Source: Parietichytrium sp. I65-24A
Taxonomy: Eukaryota > Sar > Bigyra > Thraustochytrida > Thraustochytriidae
DNA: 64,000 nucleotides
Reading direction: 5' to 3'
Assembly (NCBI GenBank): GCA_012862575.1
Contig: BLSF01000008.1
Coordinates: forward strand, 124,001-188,000
Position 1 is the stretch's first letter, and the number at the start of each line of letters is the position of its first letter. Below the pieces are notes generated by a model. That model searched no databases. It was not told the DNA's origin and was given only the letters and a program-made list of their open reading frames with translations. Positions 1 to 9,345 of the stretch are shown here, in pieces. The position numbers and the translations under genes were made by a program.

Positions 1-1
1 C

Positions 2-1708
2 GATGCGTGGGAGCCCATTGACAACTCAAAGAAAGAGTACACTCCGAGTGCCTCGGACGTGGGGCACTTGCTTAAGGTGGATGTTACTGTCCTTGGGCCC
101 GACGGGAACCCAAGCGGGCTTCGCAAGTCTCAAACAACGGGTCTCGTGATCGGGCCTACTAATGATAAAAGGCTCTTTGAGAGAGAGCTCGTTGTTGCGC
201 CGCCAGTGCGCAGGAAGCTCACCTACAGCAATTTCCTCAAAAGCGAAGGCGGCGGTGCTGTCATCAGGGTGGTGTCTTATAACGTGTTAGCTGAAGTGTA
301 TGCGACAACCCACCTTTACCCTTACTGCCCATTGTGGGCGCTCAACTGGGGTTACCGACGCCAGCTCATTGTTAGAGAACTCGAGAAACTCAATGCAGAC
401 GTGATCTGCTTGCAGGAAATGCAAGGCGATCACTTTGAGAGCTTCATGTTGCCTCAAATGGCAAAACGAGGCTATGATGGCATTTTCAAGGCGAAGACTC
501 GCGAGGCGATGGGCCGTAAAGGTAGGATAGACGGGTGCGCAATCTTGTACAAAAAGAACCGCCTCCGTCTTCTGGACTCCAAGCCCGTAGAGTACAACAC
601 CATCGCCCTCGAGCTCGCGCAGGCTGGAGAGTTCCACCGCCCCGACTGCTCTCCTCAGGAAAATGAGAAGCGCACTCAACGCATACTGAAGCGTCTTTGC
701 AGGGACAACATCGGTCTGATTGGGCTGTTTGAAACTATCCCAGAAGGCTTTGAAGACAACCCTGCGTTAGCTGCTGCTGCGAAAAGGGTCGGGCCACAGC
801 CATGCTGCATCGCCACGACTCACGTGTTTTGGGATCCAGAGTTCTCGGATGTCAAGTTTTGGCAAACCCACTGTCTCCTGCAGGAACTAGCCCACATTGT
901 TGGCCCCGAGATGCCGCTCATCTTGACCGGAGATTTCAACAGTACGCCAGATAGCGCGGTAGTGCAGTTCCTGGTGAACGATCACGTGGACTCAAGCTTG
1001 ATGGACCCGCAGCGCGACCCCTTTGAGCTTTTGCCAAACCTCTGCATGAGCAACCACAATCTCCAGCTCGCCAGCGCATACGAGCTCGTCATGGGCGACG
1101 AGCCTTTGCACACCAACTACACAGCGCATTATTCTGGCGTGCTTGATTACGTGATGTTGAGCACAAACAGTCTCACGGCCATGTCGGTGCTATCCATCCC
1201 GGACGAGAGCGTACTTCGCGGCGAGGAGGATACACACCTGCCCAATGCATCGTTCCCGTCCGACCACATTTCTCTCTGTGTCGACATCAATATCAATCCC
1301 CCGGAGCGAACTCAAAGCAGGCCTTCCACGCCATCGCCGCCATCTCCGTCCCTGTCTCCGCCCGTTGCAATGTCGCCTGGTTATGAGCATTACTCGCACC
1401 ACCTCCATCACCAGCAACTGCATCACCAACAGATGCACCACCACCTCTCGCAACACCACAAGCAGAGGTTGTCCATGACAAACAAAGCCGTTCACTCTCC
1501 AAACCCCGCCATGCTTGGAGGTGGCGGCGCAGGGTCTGGAGGATATCGTGTTCATGTGCAGCACCAGCAGATGGAGGGCCGCCACTCGCCGTCCATGTAC
1601 CCAATGAATCACCAGCAATTGCTTTTGCAGCAACAACAGCAGCAGCAGCAACAACAACAACAACAGATGCATCACATGCAGAGCAACCCTCAATACCGCT
1701 TGTACTGA
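2..1708 (+). CDS. CCR4: CCR4-type poly(A) deadenylase (CNOT6-like), 5' end outside the window
   Basis: This is the catalytic exonuclease subunit of the CCR4-NOT complex, which shortens mRNA poly(A) tails in the cytoplasm. The frame is open from base 2 and has no ATG before the conserved region, so the gene starts upstream of the window. The first residues (WEPIDNSKKEYTPSASDVGH) resemble the N-terminal domain of plant-type CCR4; no leucine-rich repeats are visible. The endonuclease/exonuclease/phosphatase domain follows. It has the metal and catalytic motifs SYNVLAE (about base 270), CLQE (about 408), TTHVFW (about 817), TGDFNS (about 926) and SDH (about 1259). The last ~130 residues are low complexity: proline/serine-rich, then histidine-rich, then about 13 glutamines encoded by mixed CAG/CAA (1628-1666). 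The stop is TGA, and AATAAA occurs about 180 bases downstream. The family call is secure; the full length is unknown. Confidence 0.93.
   Translation, partial: DAWEPIDNSKKEYTPSASDVGHLLKVDVTVLGPDGNPSGLRKSQTTGLVIGPTNDKRLFERELVVAPPVRRKLTYSNFLKSEGGGAVIRVVSYNVLAEVYATTHLYPYCPLWALNWGYRRQLIVRELEKLNADVICLQEMQGDHFESFMLPQMAKRGYDGIFKAKTREAMGRKGRIDGCAILYKKNRLRLLDSKPVEYNTIALELAQAGEFHRPDCSPQENEKRTQRILKRLCRDNIGLIGLFETIPEGFEDNPALAAAAKRVGPQPCCIATTHVFWDPEFSDVKFWQTHCLLQELAHIVGPEMPLILTGDFNSTPDSAVVQFLVNDHVDSSLMDPQRDPFELLPNLCMSNHNLQLASAYELVMGDEPLHTNYTAHYSGVLDYVMLSTNSLTAMSVLSIPDESVLRGEEDTHLPNASFPSDHISLCVDININPPERTQSRPSTPSPPSPSLSPPVAMSPGYEHYSHHLHHQQLHHQQMHHHLSQHHKQRLSMTNKAVHSPNPAMLGGGGAGSGGYRVHVQHQQMEGRHSPSMYPMNHQQLLLQQQQQQQQQQQQQMHHMQSNPQYRLY
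1628..1666 (+). repeat. CAG/CAA microsatellite encoding polyglutamine
   Basis: Thirteen consecutive glutamine codons, mixed CAG and CAA, lie near the C-terminus of the CCR4-like protein. The mixture of synonymous codons argues for a stable tract rather than a recently expanded pure repeat. Confidence 0.9.
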
Positions 1709-2044
1709 CCACTTCATATGGTGTCTTCTGATCTGGCCTAGTTTGCACCCAGGTCAATGCGTTTTTAGAGATAAAGAGGCTGTATTTACTTGCCACCATG
1801 AAGAGTTGTATACCCACTTCTTCTATTTGTTTATTTCCTCAATTTTTCTCTACTCAGGGCGACGAAAGAGCTGAGCTTCTTTGCAATAAAAACTTTGGTC
1901 ATTCATGGCCGCGAGGAGATATAAAGTGGAAAGTATTCTTGTCTTTTACATAAAAGTTTATCTACACCGTTTGTGACGGTTGTTCTCTGGATTCGTCTTT
2001 ACTCTTATTTCTTTTCTCTCTCTCTCTCTCTTGTCACAGGTCGA
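1709..2044. other. Convergent intergenic region with 3' UTRs
   Basis: This lies between the 3' ends of the CCR4-like gene (+) and the Nudix-like gene (-). It contains an AATAAA near 1885 that could polyadenylate CCR4, and a pure TC run at 2015-2031 just before the stop of the minus-strand gene. No gene is seen. Confidence 0.7.
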
Positions 2045-2932
2045 TTACGGGCATTGGCTCCGAGACGCTGCAAGTTGAGCTAGGATTTCAGAATCCGACT
2101 GCACTTTGGAAAGTGGTTGCCAGCTTACCAGGCGCTCCCCACCGTGTGCTTCGAAGTTGGCCGCCTTCACGTGAACAACAAAGTACATGCTCACAAAATG
2201 GCTGTCGTCACTTATCTCGTTCGTGACCTTGAAGAGCGTAGGAAGTTGCACGAGCATAGGGATCGTGACGTTTGCGATCTGCTGGAGCTGTTTGATTGCA
2301 ACGTTTTCCATATCTTGCCCGAACTGAAGACACTCCCCCCCGATCACACTAAACCCTCTTGCACCGCTTGCGCGCACGAGGACCATGTCCGGGTTCGCTT
2401 CGCTGAGTGGGACGACAAACACGCGCACTTGTACAGAAGGGTGCTCGGCAACTGACATTGTCGGGCTCCAGGCGCTAGAAACTCTTTTTCTTGCGATGGA
2501 TTTCGAGATTGGCGGAGAGCTGTGTATGGACGACGGGGCAAATGACGGAGCGAATGAATCTCGCGAGCTCTCGTACTCCGACCCGCTGCTCGTACACAGC
2601 AGCGAGTTGTCGGTCTCGTAGTACTGTCTCAAGACCGTCTTCATCCGCTTGCGCTCGGCAAGGAGAGCCCCCAGCTTCTCCCTGGCATTCTCCAGCGACT
2701 CAATCCTCGTGGTGTCCAAGTTGGACAAGTTCGATTTCGTGGACACATCCAACTCCAACTCCACCACCTCGTCTCCATCCTCCAAAGCGTCTCCATCTTT
2801 ATACCCCTGCGAGTCAGCGCTCTCGGGAAACCCAAAGTTTGTGCTCTGAAAGTACTCTTCCAAACTGTGCGCGCCGCTCTCATCCTCCAGCTTGGCGCGC
2901 TTCCGCCCCATCCACTCTTCATCCATAGGCAT
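2045..2932 (-). CDS. Nudix-fold protein with a degenerate catalytic box (NUDT15/MTH1-like fold)
   Basis: A predicted 295-residue protein, read from the ATG at 2932; the frame is open further upstream but only with non-ATG codons. Residues 1-70 are acidic and polar. Residues 75-105 (NLDTTRIESLENAREKLGAL and on) look coiled-coil. About 110-160 is serine/proline-rich. Residues ~165-290 match the Nudix fold, resembling plant and animal NUDT15: GGECLQFG in place of GG-x-x-E-x-G, then AIKQLQQI where active enzymes have A-x-REL-x-EE. Then comes FKVTNEI and a strand equivalent to HYVTIFM (here HFVSMYF), and finally VSWQPLSK in place of WxW-x-x-x-x-L. All metal-binding glutamates of the box are Gln or Ile, so hydrolase activity is unlikely. 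A binding or regulatory role is inferred. Single exon, stop TAA. Confidence 0.7.
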   Translation of the reverse strand: MPMDEEWMGRKRAKLEDESGAHSLEEYFQSTNFGFPESADSQGYKDGDALEDGDEVVELELDVSTKSNLSNLDTTRIESLENAREKLGALLAERKRMKTVLRQYYETDNSLLCTSSGSEYESSRDSFAPSFAPSSIHSSPPISKSIARKRVSSAWSPTMSVAEHPSVQVRVFVVPLSEANPDMVLVRASGARGFSVIGGECLQFGQDMENVAIKQLQQIANVTIPMLVQLPTLFKVTNEISDDSHFVSMYFVVHVKAANFEAHGGERLVSWQPLSKVQSDSEILAQLAASRSQCP

Positions 2933-4326
2933 CTTCTCGCGCGCAAATCCCAGCACTCTCCTTTCTGAGCTGACTGCTGATCGCCTCTGACTGCGAAAGC
3001 CTTCGCAAACCTTACTGCGATCAAGCGAGTGCACCACTTCGCACCACACTAGGCCTGCGCGACTGTAGCCTGCGGTGTCGATTAAGCGCAAGCGCACTGC
3101 AAGTGCAACACCAAACGTCCACGTTTTGTGACTGCCAAGGAGTCAACGCTGAGTTGCTTTGAGTCAGTCGCACTGAGAGTGAGTGCACTAGGTACTGACT
3201 GTGAGTACCGGTACACTCGCACTGCACTGTGGCACTGCGGCACTGCAAGAAGCGAACTCGCAAACTGTTAGTCGCCTTGAGTGCAGTGACTTTTTGTTAA
3301 AGATCAACAGCTTTCTTTGCTCATTGCTCAATGCTCAATGCCGATTGTCGCGCAGCCGTCTCGAGGCTTCTTTCGACCGTTAATTAGTTGGTTGGTCGGT
3401 TGGTTGACCTGCTCCAACTTTTCTTTGTTTGCGTTGTTTTCTCCATTTGTGAAGCGCTGACTGTGACTCGGACGACTGCAACGGTTTCGATCTTTGGCGG
3501 CTTGGCTTTCTCAGAGTCAAAGTTTACAAGCTTATAAGTTTATTTACGAGCGACTTTGTGAGCACTACAATAGAGCTCGTTCCTTTTCTTTTTTAATTTG
3601 TCTACTTTGTCTGATTTGTCTGTTCTGATTTTCGAATTCCTGACTGTGAATTCTGCCAATTCTAACAATTTCTGTGAATGTGAAAAGTTGTGTTTGCTGC
3701 TAGTTGCGTGAAAAATGAAGTTCAAGCAAAGTTCAATAGAATCTGGAGATGGACCGTTGGATCACATCTGAGCTTGCCTTCTCCATCTCCAATTCATTCA
3801 ACGCTTCCTGCCAACAACGTTGAGGCCTTGAATCAAAATATGTGATTGATGTCTTGTCTCTCTCTATCTTTCTTTTCTGTCTCTTTCACAGGTCAATGGC
3901 AGTACCAGTCAGTGCTGGATACATTATTCCAATCTTACTATACAGACTAAACCCAGTGGTAGCACCCCAGCATACGTCCCTGCTTATCTACTCGCCTAGC
4001 AAATTCAAAATTTCAAACTCAAACACAGAATTCAAAAATATCCCAAATATAGCGCCCTCTACCCCCTCTCCTCCTACCTCCTTCCGCCCCCCAGCCCAGC
4101 AAAGCCGAGCGGATGAACAGTGAACTGATCTCGCTCGAGAGGAGCTTCCTTTTTGTTCGGTTTTGTTCCCCCGTGGGATTGCTTGTTTTGCCGTGCACTG
4201 AATCGAGTCAAGAGAGCAAAGAAGCTCTCAAAAGTCATGTCAAAATTCAAGTGAAAGATCACTTGATAAGGCAAAGTTGGAGGCGCAAACAAACACCAAA
4301 CACCGAAAGAGTTGGAGGTTGATCAT
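2933..4326. other. Divergent promoter region between the Nudix-like gene and the GST gene
   Basis: About 1.4 kb with no convincing ORF. It holds the GTAC-rich motif at 3191-3214 and many CACTG/GCACT words (3170-3250). A long pyrimidine tract at about 3851-3890 ends in TTTCACAG|GT, which looks like a splice acceptor and could end a 5' UTR intron of the GST gene. That last point is inference; no paired donor could be fixed. Confidence 0.5.
3191..3214. promoter_or_regulatory. GTACTGAC-n-GTGAGTACCG motif, copy 1
   Basis: An imperfect palindrome about 260 bp upstream of the Nudix-like ATG. It is nearly identical to the segment at 56315-56338, with one mismatch and one indel over about 23 bases. 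Both copies lie in divergent intergenic regions. Function unknown. Confidence 0.35.
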
Positions 4327-5202
4327 ATGTTTGTGGGAGAGCGCGTACAGTTCAAGTTGGGTCGTCAATTGTTGAGATTGGGAAGTGTTTCGTCGTGCCA
4401 GCGTCTTTGGCGACCTCGTTTCGCAAGAGCAGCGTCGACGTTGACGACGATGACGACGATGGAGCAGAAAGGGTCCGAAGGAAGAGTCATTGGCGGCGTC
4501 GATGAGCTGGAGAAGGACGGCAAGGTGATCCTTTTCAACAATAGAGTGTGCCCATTTGGACACAGGGTGTGGTGGGCTTTCAAGGAGAAGGGCGTCGAGT
4601 TTGATTATGTGCATATCAACCTCGGCGAAAGCAAGCCGGAATGGTTCACAAAAGATGTGAACCCGAGCGGTACCGTGCCTTGCATTATGGACAATGGAAA
4701 CATGGTCTTCGAGTCTTTGATCTGCGCCGAGTTCGTAGAGGACAGATTCCCCGGCAAGGGCGTCTCCCTCATGCCGGAGGATGCTCTGGCGCGCGCCGCG
4801 ATTCGCCATGTGACCAAGATGTTCGAAGAAGCGATTCCATACCTTTACAAGATACTCAAAAACCAGGACGAGTCGCTCGATACTGAGCTTGTCGAGACGC
4901 TTAAGGACAAGCTCCTCAAGGTAGAGACTATGTATGAAGCGCGAAGCGAAGGACCGTACTTTCTTGGTGAAAGGTTCTCCTATGCTGATTTGGTGATCGC
5001 AACCTTCATTGACCGCTTCAAGTCTACTCTCGCGCATTACCGTGGCTTGGACATTTTAAGTTTGAAAGAGATCCCTCGCTTGCAACAGATGTATAAAGCG
5101 TGTCAGGGCCGCCCGGCGTTCCAAGAAACGAGCCAGAGCCACGAATACTACGTTCACTTTTACCTTCCGTACGGCAAGGTGCAGCGAACAATGAAGCTAT
5201 AA
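4327..5202 (+). CDS. Omega-class glutathione S-transferase, possibly mitochondrial
   Basis: A 291-residue thioredoxin-fold glutathione transferase. The first ATG is at 4327. The thioredoxin-like domain (about 60-145) carries CPFGHR, where omega enzymes have CPF(A/Y)(A/Q)R. The active-site cysteine implies thioltransferase or dehydroascorbate reductase-type chemistry rather than Tyr/Ser-type conjugation. The glutathione-binding signature NPSGTVPCI and VFESLICAEFVE follow, then an all-helical C-terminal domain with FSYADLVIATFIDR. The first ~45 residues are rich in Arg, Leu and Ser and lack acids after residue 5 (LGRQLLRLGSVSSCQRLWRP), which suggests a mitochondrial presequence. An internal ATG at MEQKGSEG could instead give a cytosolic form. 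Single exon, stop TAA. Confidence 0.88.
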   Translation: MFVGERVQFKLGRQLLRLGSVSSCQRLWRPRFARAASTLTTMTTMEQKGSEGRVIGGVDELEKDGKVILFNNRVCPFGHRVWWAFKEKGVEFDYVHINLGESKPEWFTKDVNPSGTVPCIMDNGNMVFESLICAEFVEDRFPGKGVSLMPEDALARAAIRHVTKMFEEAIPYLYKILKNQDESLDTELVETLKDKLLKVETMYEARSEGPYFLGERFSYADLVIATFIDRFKSTLAHYRGLDILSLKEIPRLQQMYKACQGRPAFQETSQSHEYYVHFYLPYGKVQRTMKL

Positions 5203-5470
5203 TCGTTGATCTCCAGGGCCTCTGTCCTTGACTTTGACGCGCAGGGCTGTCTGTCCACAGCAGCGGACGGTTTCTACAATCCATCTTCTCCAACTCGAAT
5301 GTTATCATATGAAATCATGACATACACAACAGTATTTTTCCTCATCGCTGGTTTTCACTTGCGATTTCCTCGCTTCTCTGCCGCTGGCACGGATTGTCTT
5401 GCAGCGGACGTCCGCGAACTAGTTACTAGCCGTTTTTCAAACACGCACGGTGACCGTGTCCGTGGCCATG

Positions 5471-5518
5471 GTCATGATCATGATCATGAATGATCATGAT
5501 CATGATCATGATCATGAC
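5471..5518. repeat. ATGATC tandem repeat forming an inverted repeat
   Basis: The hexamer ATGATC/TGATCA is repeated so that the arms 5471-5489 and 5500-5518 are perfect 19-bp reverse complements around a 10-base centre. It could extrude as a cruciform or fold as a hairpin in RNA. It lies in the 3' flank of the GST gene. Confidence 0.85.
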
Positions 5519-5797
5519 ATGACATAATCATAACTAGAGATCGCTCACAACTCACGCATAAACGCGCATAAACACGGCAAATCTTTGACATTGTGTTGAG
5601 TACTCAGTATCTATCCCCTCACGCTGTCGGGCCCTCCGCGACAAACTCTCTCATGTCAGTCGCGAGCACCTGTTCTCTTCGCCTCTCCAACGCGAACGAG
5701 CGCATGCTTCGGCCGCGGCGCGGCGGCTTTCCAGGTCTCCAGCTCCACAACCTCTCCAAGTCCAAGCCTTTTGAGACGCTCGAAACTTGCAACGGCG

Positions 5798-5837
5798 GAG
5801 TTGCTTGAGTTGCTTGAGTTGCTTGAGTTGCTGAGTT
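5798..5837 (+). repeat. Tandem repeat of GAGTTGCTT just 5' of a start codon
   Basis: About four copies of the 9-mer, the last one imperfect, run up to the ATG at 5839. The tract is therefore in the 5' leader of the propeller/LamG gene. Confidence 0.85.
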
Positions 5838-5838
5838 G

Positions 5839-8667
5839 ATGGAGTGGGAGGCGCAAGTCGTTCGAGCATGGAGCAGCCAAGTGCAGTGCGACGAGGACGT
5901 GGTCGTGAGCGGCCGACGACGCGTGGCATGGAAAGTGGACCTTGGCTGCGGGGCGTGGCGGCAGGCTCGGCGGTTCAAAGACGACGTGTTGTTTGTGGAG
6001 GTCGTGGCCGGCCGCTATGTGGTGTGCGCCCTCTCCAGCGGAGTGGTGGCAGTATGGGCCGCAGAGAGCCCCCATAGGACGGTGCTGGAGATAGATAGGG
6101 GCGGGAAGGCGGCAGGCGGGAAAGGCTGGCGGAAATCGGCCAAGTTTGCGGTGGGAAGGTCGCTCGGGAAAGGCACATTTGCGTTGGCATCGCTGGGATT
6201 CGCTGGACAGACGGTGATGGAGGTGGTGGAGATGGATGTTGCGAGCAAAGGCTGGAATGCGCTTTTGTTGGACGACTTTGCCGGAAATGCAGAGAGCGCT
6301 GCACTAGTGAGATGCATCAGCGCCGCGCAAGAGTCATACTTTGGTCTGGTGGCTGCCGCCACGGTGGAATCGATCATGCTATACGATCACAAGGGTTGCA
6401 TATGCACGGTGAGAGAGGTCGGCATCGGGTCCATGGTCTGGTTTGGAACGTTTCTCATCACGCTGTCGGAGCATTCTGGACAGCTGGCTCGGTGGGCGGT
6501 CGTGCCTGGGGCAAAAAAGAAAAAACTAAGGGCGGTGGAGCGCCATCGTCACTCGAAGCGGCCCAAGCTCACCTTATTCCAAGTCTCAGATGCGAGGCGC
6601 TCACTTTCGCGAGATCTGCCCTGCTCGAGCACCTCGCTCACCGTGTTTCCAGGCTACTCGCGCCTCTACGCGACCAGCGTCTGCAACGGCGTGTTCACCT
6701 TGTACAGCCTCGCGGAAGGCGGGGAGTTTATGCAGCAGATCCCACTTCCGTCATGCAACAAGATCGAGACCTGTGTCTTGACCCAGCATCCACGGTTCTC
6801 AGTGATTCCCTTCTTGACCGTTCTTGTCAATGGGAACACCCTTTACCGCTTGCACCAGCGCTCCTTGTACCTGAACACCATCTATGATGTTTGTTTGCCA
6901 TCCAGTGAAGTGCTTCCCAAGCACATTGAGAAGTTTGTTCGCGCATTGCACAGGGAGCGTTTCTGCGTAAAAATTGATGTCCACAAGGGCGATCTGGTTC
7001 TCTTGAGGATCGAGGTGGCCACGGCAAAGCAGTACGTGCAACTTCACCGGTCAGAGTCCAAGGGCTGGAAGCCCGAGGAACCTTGTAATCTGCCAACAGA
7101 TATCCACGATGTCTGTCTACTTCCTGGAAAGAATTTAGCTGTACTTCAGCTTGACCGGCGAACGGTGCAAATCTTCGACTATTCCACTGAAACCCCAGAG
7201 CTGGTCACCTCCTTCACCTTGCAGAGTCGCGCGCGTGCCCTATTTCGTTTGCCACCGACTTCGAAGTCTCAGCAACTCTTCGCACACGATATTGGTGTTC
7301 AGGAATCATCTCCGCCGCGTTTAATGCGCATTGTCGACTCGAGTGGAGTCTTGGAGCCTTTCGAGGGCGTTCGCTTTGTGTTAGACCATCGCGAAAAGAC
7401 CCTCTACAAAGTAGACGGCTATATTTCCAACGCGCGGAAGGAAATTTTTGCAGTTCTTCCATCGCCTACTGCTGGTCACCTGTCCATCGTTGCCATGACG
7501 CAAGACTCTCTCTTGTACCAATCCGTTGATCGGCCAGAGAGCATTTATATCCGATTATTCCCAGGCAAGTCAACCCCTGCATTGCAGCGATCAGTGTCCC
7601 TGGATTCTATAGGCAGGTCTGAAAATATGCTCGCGTCTAAAGCGTCAAGCACTTTGTTCCGGGTCCCCTTGTTGGGTTCCGTTGAGGGTAATCCAGGGTG
7701 GCTCAAACATGATGCCAGCCCGGAAAGTATTCTTTCCGCGACGTCGAAAAGCGGCAGCCTCTTCCAGCCAATGCAATCCCAAAACATCGATTCGGTAGCC
7801 AAGTGGTGGATGTACAACGTCGGCCACGCGAACTTCAGTACCAAGTCGCTCATTTCGATGGCTGAAGCCGATATGCCTAGCGCTCTGTCTGCGTCTGCCG
7901 ATGACATTCTTGCGACGAGTCTTCAGGGCTTTGGCGTTTCCTCAGAAACTCATGTAGTTGGCTACTGGAGATTTCAGACGGATGATGGCGCTGATGACCC
8001 GCTTCGCGACTTGAGTCACGCCAATCCACCGTCCTCAGCATTGCCAGCTCAAGCCGCCACATTGTCACCTGGCGGGGGGGGCAAGGCACACTCGGTGGTG
8101 GACACCGTCATCAAAACCTGTTTGTCCCTTGATCCTGGGGAGGAGGAGCTCGTATACCGGCCACAGGCCCATCTTGGTGGTCTGATATTGCAAATTCCGT
8201 CACTCAAAGCTCGCTCGGCTTGGTGTGTAGAATTTTGGTTCCGCCTCGTAAAAAGTAGTACTAGCGACGACGATTCGAGTGAATCCGGGCCATGCCCCTT
8301 AGTTCGTGGCTATGTGGATATTCGTCGGATGGAGTTTCTCGAGCTTGAGAGATGGCACCATCTTGCACTTGTCCTCTCCCAGCCCTCCGATCCTATCCTC
8401 ACACTGTTCCTCGACGGTGATGAATACGATACCTCTTCCAACGACGCCCCCATTCTAGTTCGGAGTGACATTCAGCCCGGCCAGGTGCCGCCAAGTGAAG
8501 TCACCTCATTTCATCTACTTCCTGAAAGCCCCAACGCGGAGATCACCGAAGTTCGAGTTTGGAACTCATCTCGGTCTCAGCTGGACATAGATCGCATGAA
8601 GGACACGTGCTTGGAGCTGGCCGAACTGAAGCGCAAAAAACTGATGGTCAAAATCTCGGGGGTTTAG
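5839..8667 (+). CDS. Large protein with probable beta-propeller and C-terminal LamG-like domain
   Basis: I do not recognise the family. A 942-residue single-exon protein, with its start at the first ATG (MEWEAQVV). Residues ~25-600 show repeating short strands, such as YVVCALSSGVVAVWAA and FLITLSEHSGQLARWAVV, spaced like WD40 or other propeller blades. A basic patch, KKKKLRAVERHRHSKRPK, lies near residue 235 and could be a nuclear signal. After a serine-rich linker, residues ~705-925 look like a concanavalin A/LamG-like sandwich: VVGYWRF, CVEFWFRLV, LERWHHLALVLS, LTLFLDG and ITEVRVWNSSRSQ. No signal peptide or membrane segment is seen, so an intracellular protein-interaction role is likely. 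It is followed by an A-rich 3' flank. Confidence 0.6.
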   Translation: MEWEAQVVRAWSSQVQCDEDVVVSGRRRVAWKVDLGCGAWRQARRFKDDVLFVEVVAGRYVVCALSSGVVAVWAAESPHRTVLEIDRGGKAAGGKGWRKSAKFAVGRSLGKGTFALASLGFAGQTVMEVVEMDVASKGWNALLLDDFAGNAESAALVRCISAAQESYFGLVAAATVESIMLYDHKGCICTVREVGIGSMVWFGTFLITLSEHSGQLARWAVVPGAKKKKLRAVERHRHSKRPKLTLFQVSDARRSLSRDLPCSSTSLTVFPGYSRLYATSVCNGVFTLYSLAEGGEFMQQIPLPSCNKIETCVLTQHPRFSVIPFLTVLVNGNTLYRLHQRSLYLNTIYDVCLPSSEVLPKHIEKFVRALHRERFCVKIDVHKGDLVLLRIEVATAKQYVQLHRSESKGWKPEEPCNLPTDIHDVCLLPGKNLAVLQLDRRTVQIFDYSTETPELVTSFTLQSRARALFRLPPTSKSQQLFAHDIGVQESSPPRLMRIVDSSGVLEPFEGVRFVLDHREKTLYKVDGYISNARKEIFAVLPSPTAGHLSIVAMTQDSLLYQSVDRPESIYIRLFPGKSTPALQRSVSLDSIGRSENMLASKASSTLFRVPLLGSVEGNPGWLKHDASPESILSATSKSGSLFQPMQSQNIDSVAKWWMYNVGHANFSTKSLISMAEADMPSALSASADDILATSLQGFGVSSETHVVGYWRFQTDDGADDPLRDLSHANPPSSALPAQAATLSPGGGGKAHSVVDTVIKTCLSLDPGEEELVYRPQAHLGGLILQIPSLKARSAWCVEFWFRLVKSSTSDDDSSESGPCPLVRGYVDIRRMEFLELERWHHLALVLSQPSDPILTLFLDGDEYDTSSNDAPILVRSDIQPGQVPPSEVTSFHLLPESPNAEITEVRVWNSSRSQLDIDRMKDTCLELAELKRKKLMVKISGV

Positions 8668-9345
8668 CCGTCTTTCCATGTAAACTAACGAGCGAGAGCA
8701 TCGTCAGTATGAGTCCACTGACAACTCTCATGTAATGTAAAACTATTCTAAAAAAAACAAAAGTGAACTGAGAGCTCCCTTCACTTCGTGCTATTCGTGC
8801 TCTTCGATTTCCCAATGAAGCAAAACATAGGAAAACGTTGCATCGCTCTCGCCACTCTCGCCCCTCAAAACACTTTCCTGAAAGCGTTCCCCTTTCAACT
8901 CCTACTGCACAACAATTACAACATATTACAACCCTCGCACCCATTCGCCCCGTAACGCGTTCCTCATTTAACTCTGTTAAAAGATGCAAGTAGCCGTCGC
9001 CTGTGGCCTCGGAGTAACCGCCACGAAAGGAGAAACAAACTAAACAAACTGCTTGACACGAAACTTCTTGGCAACTTTTGTCATTCAATTGACTTGTGAG
9101 ATTGACTGTGAAACGAAGTCAAATTGAACTTCGAATCGGAAAGAGTCAACCGACACAACTGACACGGATTAAATAGCGAAGAAAGGGGCGCGAGACGGGA
9201 GCTTAGTTCGCGAAGAAGCAGGACGTTGTTTGCAAGGGAATTTTGGCGAAGATTGGTTAAGCAGCAAGACCGAAAGGTGGTTGTTTGTTTGTTTGTTTGT
9301 TTGTTTGTGTGGTTGATTGGTGGGAACGCGGACAGTTGTGGCGAG
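8668..9345. other. Intergenic region with TTTG microsatellite in the 5' leader of the CAP-H gene
   Basis: Holds the 3' flank of the propeller/LamG gene (A-run near 8750) and the promoter of CAP-H. The TTTG repeat at 9281-9308 lies about 40 bp upstream of the CAP-H ATG. No ORF can be supported. Confidence 0.6.
9281..9308 (+). repeat. (TTTG)n microsatellite
   Basis: Seven tetranucleotide units in the probable 5' UTR of the CAP-H gene. Confidence 0.9.

Larger units (their letters stand above)
5203..5838. other. Intergenic region with ATGATC palindrome and tandem repeats
   Basis: Contains the ATGATC inverted repeat (5471-5518), a GAGTACTCAGTAT motif at 5598-5610 (about 230 bp upstream of the next ATG), and the GAGTTGCTT tandem repeat ending at the start codon. 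No gene is seen. Confidence 0.6.

Noticed and set aside
2015-2047. Pyrimidine tract followed by CACAGGT as a plus-strand splice acceptor of the CCR4-like gene
   Set aside because: It lies downstream of the CCR4 stop and over the end of the minus-strand Nudix gene. No downstream plus-strand exon is supported.
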